Source: an uncultured Clostridia bacterium (GTDB lineage: Bacteria; Bacillota; Clostridia; Oscillospirales; Acutalibacteraceae). From it: a stretch of 63,154 bases of DNA. Under the pieces are notes generated by a model that did not search any database, was not told the origin of the DNA, and saw nothing but the letters and a program-made list of their open reading frames with translations. The stretch lies in the NCBI GenBank assembly GCA_946186665.1, contig CAMHOE010000011.1, positions 1-63,154 of the forward strand, written 5' to 3'. This document shows, piece by piece, positions 1 through 7,261 of this stretch. The position numbers and the translations under genes are program-made. The stretch's first letter is position 1. Each line of letters opens with the position of its first letter.

Positions 1-72
1 AACACTCGGTTCGGGATCAACACTCGGTTCGGGATCAACACTCGGTTCGGGATCAACACTCGGTTCGGGATC
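1..72 (-). repeat. 18-bp tandem repeat encoding DPEPSV
   Basis: Four exact 18-bp units run from the window edge and encode the hexapeptide DPEPSV on the minus strand. It is an acidic, Pro-rich linker repeat of the kind that separates domains in surface proteins. The array may continue beyond the window. Confidence 0.95.
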
Positions 73-1887
73 AGGGACACCAAGTGCAGGTATTACTTCT
101 TTCTCTACCTCACCACAAACTTCACAAGTTCTTACTTTTTCGCCGTCCTCTGTTTCTGTTGGTTCCTTTGTTACTGTCCACTCGCTCCACTCATGTTCAA
201 GTGCAGGGATAACTCTTGTGAGTGTCAGACCACATTCTGAACAGGTCACTGTCTCTCTGCCTGATCTGCTGCAAGTTGCTTCTCTTATTACAACCGGCTC
301 TCCAAACTTATGTTCATCGCAGAGGGGAACAAACTTTATTTCGTTTTCATTTGCATATTCCTCTGCCTTAGTGTCCTTGTAGCCGTATATGGTCAGGTCT
401 TCGTTGTGGTTTTTAAAGGTATTTTCACCTATTACTGTAACACTTCCCGGAATAACAACTGCTGTAAGTTCGGAACAATCGCCGAAAGCTTCAGATTCTA
501 TTTTTGTAACGGTATCAGGTATTTCAACACTCGTAAGTGCTGTGTTGTAGAATGCATTTGCTCCGATAGTAGTTACACCTGAACCTATGTATACAGCTGC
601 AAGCTTTTCACAGCCGCTGAACATACTTTCACCTATTACTCCTGCGCCATCTTCAATGTAAACATCCTCTAAGTTATCACAGTCTGCGAATACGCGTCCT
701 CCAATTGATGACACACTTCCGGGGATTGTAACACTTTCAAGGCTGTCACAATCTGTAAAAGCATAGCTTTCTATTGTTTCAACTGAATTGCCTATTTTCA
801 GTTCTTTTAATGATGTGCAGTCACTAAAAGCTGCACCACCGATCTCTGTTACGCCGTTTCCTATGGTGATTTTTTCAAGTCCTGTGCATGATGAAAATGC
901 TCCATAAAAACCCCATCCATAACCACCCTCAATAGCGATGACGCTGTCGGGAATAGTTATCTCTTTTATCGCAATACAATCTTTGAAAGCACTGCTACAG
1001 ATAGTTTCAACTCCGTTTGAAATTGTAACGCTTTGCAAAGCCTTGCAGTCTGCGAATGTGCCACTTTCTATTGTTTTTACCGAACCCGGAATAGTTACTG
1101 ACTTAAGACTTTCACAGCTCTCAAAAGCAGATTCACCGATTTCTTTAATGGACTTAGGAAGTTTAATGCTCTCAAGGCTGTCACAGCCTGCGAATACGCG
1201 TCCTCCAATTGATGACACACTTCCGGGGATTGTAACACTTTCAAGGCTGTCACAATCTGTAAAAGCATAGCTTTCTATTGTTTCAACTGAATTGCCTATT
1301 TTCAGTTCTTTTAATGATGTGCAGTCACTAAAAGCTGCACCACCGATCTCTGTTACGCCGTTTCCTATGGTGATTTTTTCAAGTCCTGTGCATGATGAAA
1401 ATGCTCCATAAAAACCCCATCCATAACCACCCTCAATAGCGATGACGCTGTCGGGAATAGTTATCTCTTTTATCGCAATACAATCTTTGAAAGCACTGCT
1501 ACCGATAGTTTCAACTCCGTTTGAAATTGTGACACTTTGCATACCGGTACATCCTCTGAAAGCATCACTGCCAATAGTTTTGACAGAACCGGGAATATAA
1601 GCTAAAGTTATGCCAGTCTTATCTGCAAACGCACCGTATCCTATTTCACTTACGGTTTTGCCTGCAATCTTGTTTGGTATCTCAAGCTCTCCTTTTGTGA
1701 TGCTTGTTCCGGTAATTTTTACTGTACCGTCATCAAGCTCTTCATAGTCGAACTCTCCCTCTGTTTTCGTTTCAGCAGATACTGAAACTGACAGAGAGTC
1801 ACTTACTGTGAGCGCAGCACCGCCTGCACTTGTCAGCATAGCTGCCGCAAGTATGACGGTGAGGACTTTTTTTGCTCCCTTTTTCAT
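1..1887 (-). CDS. BspA-like leucine-rich-repeat secreted protein, 3' end outside window
   Basis: The frame is open from ATG at 1887 to the window edge (629 codons) with GGAGG upstream. The N-terminus is a signal peptide (MKKGAKKVLTVILAAAML, then AGGAAL). It is followed by many roughly 23-residue LRR_5/BspA-type repeats of the kind SVTIPGSVSSIGGRVFAGCDSLE. Near the window edge there are two Cys-pair segments (CSECG, CEVCG) around an EHEWSEWTVTKEPT motif, then a DPEPSV repeat linker. BspA-type proteins are exported surface or secreted proteins, often linked to adhesion or binding; the ligand here is unknown. A 344-bp stretch of LRR-coding DNA is duplicated inside the gene. The C-terminus (anchor, dockerin or catalytic domain) lies outside the window. 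The divergent neighbour is an XRE regulator with a palindrome between them. Confidence 0.9.
   Translation of the reverse strand, partial: MKKGAKKVLTVILAAAMLTSAGGAALTVSDSLSVSVSAETKTEGEFDYEELDDGTVKITGTSITKGELEIPNKIAGKTVSEIGYGAFADKTGITLAYIPGSVKTIGSDAFRGCTGMQSVTISNGVETIGSSAFKDCIAIKEITIPDSVIAIEGGYGWGFYGAFSSCTGLEKITIGNGVTEIGGAAFSDCTSLKELKIGNSVETIESYAFTDCDSLESVTIPGSVSSIGGRVFAGCDSLESIKLPKSIKEIGESAFESCESLKSVTIPGSVKTIESGTFADCKALQSVTISNGVETICSSAFKDCIAIKEITIPDSVIAIEGGYGWGFYGAFSSCTGLEKITIGNGVTEIGGAAFSDCTSLKELKIGNSVETIESYAFTDCDSLESVTIPGSVSSIGGRVFADCDNLEDVYIEDGAGVIGESMFSGCEKLAAVYIGSGVTTIGANAFYNTALTSVEIPDTVTKIESEAFGDCSELTAVVIPGSVTVIGENTFKNHNEDLTIYGYKDTKAEEYANENEIKFVPLCDEHKFGEPVVIREATCSRSGRETVTCSECGLTLTRVIPALEHEWSEWTVTKEPTETEDGEKVRTCEVCGEVEKEVIPALGVPDPEPSVDPEPSVDPEPSVDPEPSV
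685..1532 (-). repeat. Internal direct duplication within the LRR gene (copies 685-1028 and 1189-1532)
   Basis: Two segments of about 344 bp, offset by 504 bp (168 codons), are identical by eye except for one base near 1014/1518. The offset is a whole number of codons, so the frame is kept. Synonymous positions match as well, so this is a recent duplication or gene conversion, not just conserved LRR consensus. Confidence 0.93.
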
Positions 1888-1951
1888 AACATAAAACCTC
1901 CGTTTAATATTTTTTCTACAACATATACTTATACTGTACAGCTGCTAAAAT

Positions 1952-1967
1952 GGAACACTTGTGTTCC
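1952..1967. promoter_or_regulatory. Perfect palindrome, candidate XRE operator
   Basis: GGAACAC-TT-GTGTTCC has perfect 7-bp arms. It lies between the divergent LRR gene (start 1887) and the XRE gene (start 2064), which suits an operator for the adjacent regulator. The regulator-site pairing is inference from position and symmetry. Confidence 0.55.
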
Positions 1968-2063
1968 TTTATTAAGAATAATACCATACTTCTGTAGCAT
2001 TTTCAAGTGTTTTAGTAAAAAATATGTTAGAAATTTTTAGATAGAGTTTTAGGAGGAATTTTT

Positions 2064-2276
2064 ATGTACTATACAGAAAGATTAAAGGAGCTGCGTGAAT
2101 ATAACGAGCTGACACAGGAACAGGTCGCAGAAGCTATCGGCGTTAAGCGTGAGCAGTACAGAAGATACGAAACCGGCGTTAACGAAATTAAAGCAACTCA
2201 TATAATCAAATTTGCAAAGCTTTATAATGTAACGAGTGACTACATTCTTTGTTTAAGCGATAAGAAACAATTTTAA
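2064..2276 (+). CDS. Small XRE-family helix-turn-helix regulator
   Basis: This 70-residue protein is almost entirely a Cro/C1-type HTH domain: helix-turn-helix around residues 16-40 (LTQEQVAEAIGVKREQYRRY), then a KFAKLYNVTSDYIL helix typical of the family. There is no sensor or dimerisation extension. AGGAGG lies about 8 bases before the ATG. It is divergent from the LRR surface-protein gene, so control of that gene or of itself through the palindrome at 1952-1967 is plausible but inferred. Confidence 0.88.
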   Translation: MYYTERLKELREYNELTQEQVAEAIGVKREQYRRYETGVNEIKATHIIKFAKLYNVTSDYILCLSDKKQF

Positions 2277-2365
2277 AATTACACTATTATAATGTAGGAT
2301 TTTCACTTTATCGTAAAAGCTCGAACAAAAAAGCCGATAAGTGAATAATATTTACCGATATATGT

Positions 2366-2395
2366 TTGACAATTGTATGCGCAGTGTTATATAAT
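2366..2395 (+). promoter_or_regulatory. Promoter of the 2458 gene
   Basis: TTGACA at 2366-2371 and TATAAT at 2390-2395 with an 18-base spacer, about 60 bases ahead of the start codon. Confidence 0.75.
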
Positions 2396-2457
2396 GTAAG
2401 GAAGAAATAAGATCATGTGCCGGAAACGGTACAGCCACTTTTCGGAGGTAAAAAGCT

Positions 2458-2991
2458 ATGATGATAACTTGCACAAAATGCGGTACGAAATATTCGGATG
2501 ACGCTCCTTCCTGCCCATACTGCGGCACACCTCAGGATCTTCGTCAGCAAACACCGACCTATGCCGCACCAAGCGAATACTATCGTGAAGACTCTAACGA
2601 CAAAGTTATGGGAATACTCTCTTATTGCGGTCTGCTGTGCCTTATCCCTATGTTTACTGCAAAGGATTCGGAGTTTGTCCGCTATCATGTAAAGCAGGGT
2701 GCAACTATCTGCTTCTTCTCAATAATATACTCCTTTATAAACTTCTTGCTTACTATTATTGTAAATGTCATATTCCCACCGTTCTATCAGAATGACATAG
2801 TCGGATGGGTCTCAAACCCTGTGGCTTCTGTTATTAACACAACGCTCTCACTTGTTCATATTTTCTTCCTTGTACTTGCATTGATGGGCATTTCGTCCGT
2901 TTTGCAGAAGCAGACAAAGGAAATACCCATAGTCTGCAAGATCACTTTTGTCGGCGACCTGATCGACAAATATGTATATAAATCGGAATAA
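2458..2991 (+). CDS. Zinc-ribbon plus DUF4870-like membrane protein
   Basis: This 177-residue protein begins with a four-Cys zinc ribbon (C5, C8, C19, C22; CTKCG...CPYCG). After a short linker come three hydrophobic helices (about residues 50-66, 80-102, 118-143) in the pattern DKVMGILSYCGLLCLIPMFTAKDSEFVRYHVKQG, which matches DUF4870/Tic20-like membrane proteins. No enzymatic residue is recognised and the role is unknown. GGAGG lies 8 bases before the chosen ATG. A paralogue follows at 3181; the two have separate promoters with a terminator between them, so they are tandem duplicates and not an operon. Confidence 0.88.
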   Translation: MMITCTKCGTKYSDDAPSCPYCGTPQDLRQQTPTYAAPSEYYREDSNDKVMGILSYCGLLCLIPMFTAKDSEFVRYHVKQGATICFFSIIYSFINFLLTIIVNVIFPPFYQNDIVGWVSNPVASVINTTLSLVHIFFLVLALMGISSVLQKQTKEIPIVCKITFVGDLIDKYVYKSE

Positions 2992-3005
2992 TACATATGT
3001 TTACG

Positions 3006-3039
3006 ACAGTCTTTCTGTTTATACAGAAAGGCTGTTTTT
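3006..3039 (+). terminator. Rho-independent terminator after 2458 gene
   Basis: Arms 3006-3017 and 3024-3035 (ACAGTCTTTCTG/CAGAAAGGCTGT, one G-T pair) are followed by a T run. Confidence 0.85.
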
Positions 3040-3094
3040 GCAAAATGTACAAGATATCCGACTTTTGTTCATCATATAGTAAGTATTTTCCCAC

Positions 3095-3123
3095 TTGACA
3101 ATATTTCAGGATTAAGATATACT
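3095..3123 (+). promoter_or_regulatory. Promoter of the 3181 gene
   Basis: TTGACA at 3095-3100, 17-base spacer, TATACT at 3118-3123. Confidence 0.75.
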
Positions 3124-3180
3124 CAAATCGTACAATTCGAAAGTACATAAATGTGTATATTTATACGGAGGAATTAAACT

Positions 3181-3792
3181 ATGGCTATTTGTTCAAATTG
3201 CGGCAGCCAGTATCCTGACGGTTCTGTGGTATGCCCTTACTGCGGCGTTGCTCCTCAGCAGGTCCAGCAGCCCCAGCAGGTTCAACAGCCCTTCCCACAG
3301 CAGCCCCAGCAGGTTCAGCAGCCATTTCCGCAGCAGCCCCAGCAGGTTCAGCAGCCCTTCCCGCAGCAGCCTTATCAGCAGCCCTATCCGCAGCCTTATC
3401 CGGCTCAGTCAAACTCAAATGACACACTGATGGGTGTGCTTGCATATCTCGGAATACTTTCACTTATTCCGCTGTTTGCTGCAAAGGACTCTAAGTTTGC
3501 ACGTTTCCACACAGGACAGGGCATGACACTTTTTGCATTCAGCTTTGCTTACTCTCTTTTAGTTATTATTATCACTACTATTCTCAACTTTGCCGTACCG
3601 CTGTCTTGGGATCCTTTCATTGGCTACCACACCAATCCCGTAGTTACCATAATATCTTCTATACTGTGGATGGGCAGCATATTCTTTACTGTTCTCGCCA
3701 TAATCGGCATTGTCAATGTTGTAAATAAGAAAATGGTAAAATTACCTATTTTCGGCAACCTTGATTTCATCAGCAAGATGATTGACAAATAA
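3181..3792 (+). CDS. Zinc-ribbon, Gln/Pro-repeat, DUF4870-like membrane protein
   Basis: This 203-residue paralogue of the 2458 protein has a four-Cys zinc ribbon (C4, C7, C18, C21). A low-complexity linker follows (about residues 26-75), built from an 11-residue QQPQQVQQPFP unit encoded by a 33-bp tandem repeat. Then come the same three membrane helices starting DTLMGVLAYLGILSLIPLFAAKDSKFARFH. The linker is absent from the paralogue and probably varies in length between strains. Function is unknown; the ribbon presumably faces the cytoplasm. GGAGG lies 8 bases before the ATG. Confidence 0.88.
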   Translation: MAICSNCGSQYPDGSVVCPYCGVAPQQVQQPQQVQQPFPQQPQQVQQPFPQQPQQVQQPFPQQPYQQPYPQPYPAQSNSNDTLMGVLAYLGILSLIPLFAAKDSKFARFHTGQGMTLFAFSFAYSLLVIIITTILNFAVPLSWDPFIGYHTNPVVTIISSILWMGSIFFTVLAIIGIVNVVNKKMVKLPIFGNLDFISKMIDK

Positions 3793-3821
3793 TCCGCTGT
3801 CAAAAGATAATACTAAAACCA

Positions 3822-3861
3822 AAAGCACTTCTCACAGAAAAAGATCTGTAGGAAGTGCTTT
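3822..3861. terminator. Terminator between convergent genes
   Basis: Arms AAAGCACTTC and GAAGTGCTTT at 3822-3831 and 3852-3861 lie between the plus gene ending 3792 and the minus gene ending 3930. There is a T-rich flank on the plus side and an A-rich flank on the other. Confidence 0.7.
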
Positions 3862-3929
3862 GTTATTATATTCAAAGCGTTCAGCGATCAGACGCTCTGA
3901 AAACCGCTGTTATATTATGTACGCGAAAA

Positions 3930-4160
3930 TCATTGTGAATATTTTTTATCAGCAATTCTGCTGCGGTCCGTAAAGAAAACGCTGTCATTCACTTCTCTGA
4001 CAACGCCCTCATTTTCAAGCGGAAAAGAAGAGTAGTTAATTTCGCTGTATTGCGGCAAAGAGGAGTCAAGATATTTCTGCACCATATTTTTCACTCCAAG
4101 CTCCTCACCGATAACTCTTCCTGCATCTGTCATTATTCTATCCTGGTCAAACTCATTCAT
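3930..4160 (-). CDS. Small hypothetical protein
   Basis: This 76-residue soluble protein (MNEFDQDRIMTDAGRVIGEELGVKNMV...) has no recognised family, signal peptide or membrane helix. An in-frame ATG at 4169 directly abuts the GAGGAG sequence. The ATG at 4160, 9 bases downstream of it, is therefore the better start. It lies between a convergent terminator and the start of a repeat-rich intergenic region. Coding status rests on the good ribosome site and normal composition only. Confidence 0.5.
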   Translation of the reverse strand: MNEFDQDRIMTDAGRVIGEELGVKNMVQKYLDSSLPQYSEINYSSFPLENEGVVREVNDSVFFTDRSRIADKKYSQ

Positions 4161-4249
4161 TATCCACATCTCCTCTTTTTATCATCTCAGCTGACCCTCT
4201 ACCATTATACATCATCCCCCCAAAAAATCAACCCCCGGCGCAGGCGGCA

Positions 4250-4412
4250 CACGGAAATCAAGTTTCTTCAAAAGAATATTAAAATTATGTCATTCTGAAC
4301 ACAGATGAATAATTTTCATCACAAAATTGGCATTATTGAAATAATTATTTGTTGTAATGGTCGTTAAAATAACCATTTCGCTGTTGATAATTTTTGAAAA
4401 TTGATTTCCGTG
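4250..4412. mobile_element. 163-bp terminal-inverted-repeat (MITE-like) element, type 1
   Basis: The ends are inverted repeats CACGGAAATCAA and TTGATTTCCGTG. The element is flanked by the 9-bp direct repeat CAGGCGGCA at 4241-4249 and 4413-4421. It has no coding capacity. Its CAC...GTG termini match those of the neighbouring 216-bp element but the interior differs. No second copy was seen in the window. Confidence 0.7.
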
Positions 4413-4421
4413 CAGGCGGCA

Positions 4422-4637
4422 CACGTCAATCTAATTTGGAAATTATTTTGTTACTTTTCAGAATCAACCTTCTTTCTTGAGCTTGCCGAAAGGGCTTAAA
4501 GTGCGTTTTTTCTAATTAATTAAACCTGACAGGCATAGTAAAGTGTGCATAAGTCACTCAAAGATTATTCGCTTAACGCTCAAAATGACATCTTATTAAA
4601 CTTTGTATCATTTTGATGTCTGAATTAGATTGACGTG
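4422..4637. mobile_element. 216-bp terminal-inverted-repeat (MITE-like) element, copy 1
   Basis: The ends are CACGTCAATCTAATT and AATTAGATTGACGTG, a perfect 15-bp inverted repeat. The flanks are CAGGCGGCA direct repeats at 4413-4421 and 4638-4646. The interior has no ORF. An identical body occurs in opposite orientation at 62574-62789. Two identical copies with different 9-10-bp target duplications are the hallmark of recent non-autonomous transposition. No transposase is in the window, so the mobilising family is unknown. Confidence 0.85.
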
Positions 4638-4646
4638 CAGGCGGCA

Positions 4647-5065
4647 AGCTGCCGCTCCCAATTCGCAGTGCAGAGCCTGCACTCCCAATTCGCGCTGGCG
4701 TTCGTACCCCAAGGGCACTTCCTTCGGGCGCTAACGCTCACTCTGATAGTATGACCGAACATCTTCCTGCCCGCGATTGACGGCACGCACCTGCCAGACA
4801 CTTGTCCCCATCCGCCGTCGCAGCCCTTAGGGGCTGCTGTTTCGGCTGGTCTATAAAAACAAAAAGTTTTTTCGCCTATTCAACTTAATGCGCCTGCATA
4901 TTCCAATGTTCAATGTGCAATGTGCAATGTTCAATGTTATGCTACAAAACTATAGACGTGAACCGCAATAGCCAAAGTGCTCTCTAAAGAGCACGACGCG
5001 GACGGGTCAGATAAATGTAGATGCGTTCTAAGTCGTCCAGTGCGGTCACGCACTCACTATTTCTG
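4647..5065 (-). repeat. Mosaic intergenic repeat, copy A
   Basis: Non-coding. On the minus strand it carries the modules shared with copies near 13.3, 25.7, 47.4, 59.3 and 62.8 kb: GCGTGACCGCACTGGACGAC, a GTGCTCTTTAGAGAGCAC-type palindrome, AGCAGCCCCTAAGGGCTGC, CCGTCAATCGCGGGCAGG and AGAGTGAGCGTTAGCGCCC. A short run of TGCAATGTTCAATG decamers lies at 4912-4938. The repeat ends about 30 bases before the aguA -10 box. This explains most of the 960-base gap ahead of aguA. Confidence 0.8.
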
Positions 5066-5091
5066 GTTTTGTGGAAAAATAACTGAGAGTA

Positions 5092-5100
5092 TGATATAAT
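5092..5100 (+). promoter_or_regulatory. Extended -10 promoter of aguAB
   Basis: TGATATAAT, a TGn-extended -10 box, lies about 30 bases before the aguA start. The -35 region is poor, as is common with extended -10 sites. Confidence 0.55.
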
Positions 5101-5130
5101 GTCATCATAGATGGAAAAGGGGATGAATGT

Positions 5131-6228
5131 ATGAGAATACTAAGTACTGTACCGCAGGAGGATGGCTATACCATGCCGGCGGAATTTTCAAAGCATTACG
5201 GCTGTATCATGATATTTCCGCACAGACGGGATTCATGGCAGAACGGCGCCTATGCCGCACGAAAGGCTTTTGCTCAAGTGATAGATATTATCTCACGCAG
5301 CGAAAAGGTAATAGTATGCGCAAGATATGACGACTACGACAGCGCACGTTCTATGCTGGGTGATAACGTCCGTGTTATAGAGATGGAGTCAGATGACTCA
5401 TGGGCAAGAGATGTTGCTCCGACTTTCGTAAGCAGCGGAAAGGATATAAGAGGTATAGACTGGGGCTTCAACGCATGGGGCGGTCTGTATGACGGACTGT
5501 ATTTTCCGTGGGATAAGGACAATAAGATGGCTCGCAAGCTTTGCGATATGCTCGACAAGGACACCTACAACAAACGCAGTTTCATTCTTGAAGGCGGCTC
5601 CATACACACCGACGGCGAAGGTACTATACTTACAACAGAAGCGTGTCTGCTCAGCAAGGGACGCAACCCCCATATGTCAAAGGAAGAAATAGAAAATGAG
5701 CTGAAGCGGTATCTCGGCGGAGAAAAGGTCATATGGTTAAAGTCCGGAATTTACAATGACGAGACAAACGAACACGTTGATAATATCTGTGCATTTACCT
5801 CTCCCGGTGAGGTAGCGCTTGCATGGACGGATGACAAAAGCGACCCGCAATATAAGATGTCACAAAGCTGTCTTGAAATTCTGGAAAACTCCACGGATGC
5901 AAAGGGCAGAAAGCTCAGGGTACACAAGCTGCCGCTTCCGAAGCCTGTTACCATCACAGCGGAGGAATGTGACGGGCTTGACGATATGAACGGAGAGCCG
6001 ACACGCACCCCCGGTGAGCGTCTTGCGGCGTCATATGTAAATTTCTATATATCAAACGCACACGTTATTGTTCCGCAGTTTGGTGACGAGAACGACGGTA
6101 AAGCTCTTGAAATACTGCGTCCGCTGTTTCCCACAAAGGAAGTTGTGGGAGTGTACGCAAGGGATATTCTCATCGGCGGCGGAAACATTCACTGTATCAC
6201 ACAGCAGATACCGTATTTTGAAAACTGA
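5131..6228 (+). CDS. aguA: Agmatine deiminase
   Basis: This enzyme hydrolyses agmatine to N-carbamoylputrescine and ammonia, the first step of the arginine decarboxylase route to putrescine. The 365-residue length is normal for the family. Visible guanidine-modifying motifs are WARDVAP (D93), LEGGSIH (E154), NEHVDN (H215, D217) and the C-terminal GGGNIHCITQQIP with nucleophile Cys355. The start ATG follows AAAAGGGG. The gene is cytoplasmic and co-transcribed with aguB 17 bases downstream. An agmatine source (speA) is not in the window. Confidence 0.96.
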   Translation: MRILSTVPQEDGYTMPAEFSKHYGCIMIFPHRRDSWQNGAYAARKAFAQVIDIISRSEKVIVCARYDDYDSARSMLGDNVRVIEMESDDSWARDVAPTFVSSGKDIRGIDWGFNAWGGLYDGLYFPWDKDNKMARKLCDMLDKDTYNKRSFILEGGSIHTDGEGTILTTEACLLSKGRNPHMSKEEIENELKRYLGGEKVIWLKSGIYNDETNEHVDNICAFTSPGEVALAWTDDKSDPQYKMSQSCLEILENSTDAKGRKLRVHKLPLPKPVTITAEECDGLDDMNGEPTRTPGERLAASYVNFYISNAHVIVPQFGDENDGKALEILRPLFPTKEVVGVYARDILIGGGNIHCITQQIPYFEN

Positions 6229-6245
6229 AACAGGAGGAAAAACAA

Positions 6246-7142
6246 ATGTCAAAAACAAAGATAGCCGCAGTACAGATGTCAATGGGCTGCAAGGCAGAGG
6301 ACAATATTTTTAAAGCAGAATACATGGTAAGAAAGGCAGCCGCTGAAGGAGCGAATATCATACTTCTTCCGGAGCTGTTTGAAACAAAATATTTTTGTCA
6401 GGAAAAGGACTATGACTATTACAAGCTGGCTCAGCCTGTAAATGAGAACCTTGCGGTAAAGCGTTTCTCACAGGTAGCAAAGGAGCTTGGCATTGTAATT
6501 CCGGTAAGCTTTTACGAGCGTGATATCAACAACACCTACAACAGTGTTGCCATGATAGACGCAGACGGCAGTATCTTAGGTGTATACAGAAAGACACACA
6601 TTCCTGATGACCAGTTCTATCAGGAGAAGTTCTATTTCACTCCCGGCGATACAGGCTTTAAGGTCTGGAAAACAAAATTCGGAAACATTGGTGTAGGTAT
6701 ATGCTGGGACCAGTGGTTTCCGGAATCCGCCCGCTGTATGGCGCTCATGGGTGCAGACCTGATACTTTACCCCACCGCCATAGGCTCAGAGCCGATACTT
6801 GACGTGGACAGTATGCCCCACTGGAGACGCTGTATGCAGGGTCACGCCGCTTCAAACATTATACCCGTAGCCGCCGCAAACCGTGTCGGCACCGAAACCG
6901 TGACGCCCAACAAGGACAACAACAATCAATCCTCTTCCCTGTGCTTCTACGGTTCCTCATTCATAACGGACGAGACCGGCGAGATAGTATCCTCCGCCGA
7001 CCGCACCTCCGAATGTATAATATACTCAGAGACTGACTTTGAAAGCAACACTTCCCTCCGACTCAGCTGGGGACTCTTCCGTGACCGCCGCCCCGAGCAC
7101 TACAAAACAATGTGGAATGTGGAAAGTGGAAAGTGGAATTGA
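6246..7142 (+). CDS. aguB: N-carbamoylputrescine amidase
   Basis: A carbon-nitrogen hydrolase of the nitrilase superfamily that converts N-carbamoylputrescine to putrescine, CO2 and ammonia. The catalytic triad is visible: E43 (LLPELFE), K116 (YRKTHIP), C153 (GICWDQWFPE). The body ends at RDRRPEHY, normal for AguB. The last residues (KTMWNVESGKWN) come from a simple GTGGAAAGTGGAA repeat and look like an added tail. AGGAGG lies before the ATG. Together with aguA it forms a two-gene putrescine operon. Confidence 0.96.
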   Translation: MSKTKIAAVQMSMGCKAEDNIFKAEYMVRKAAAEGANIILLPELFETKYFCQEKDYDYYKLAQPVNENLAVKRFSQVAKELGIVIPVSFYERDINNTYNSVAMIDADGSILGVYRKTHIPDDQFYQEKFYFTPGDTGFKVWKTKFGNIGVGICWDQWFPESARCMALMGADLILYPTAIGSEPILDVDSMPHWRRCMQGHAASNIIPVAAANRVGTETVTPNKDNNNQSSSLCFYGSSFITDETGEIVSSADRTSECIIYSETDFESNTSLRLSWGLFRDRRPEHYKTMWNVESGKWN

Positions 7143-7193
7143 ATTTATAATTCCGGATTTAAAAATAATAGTGTGCAGAAAAAACGCTGAAAA

Positions 7194-7236
7194 AACAGCC
7201 GATAGCTTCGGAACACTTTCCCGTCTATCGGCTGTT
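7194..7236. terminator. Bidirectional terminator, aguB/tsaD
   Basis: AACAGCCGATAG (7194-7205) pairs with CTATCGGCTGTT (7225-7236), with T-rich tails on both strands, between convergent genes. Confidence 0.85.
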
Positions 7237-7261
7237 TTATTAATTGTACATTTCAAATTGA

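Noticed and set aside
1-72. Possible CRISPR because of short exact repeats at the window edge
   Set aside because: Units are contiguous 18-mers without spacers and encode DPEPSV in the LRR frame.
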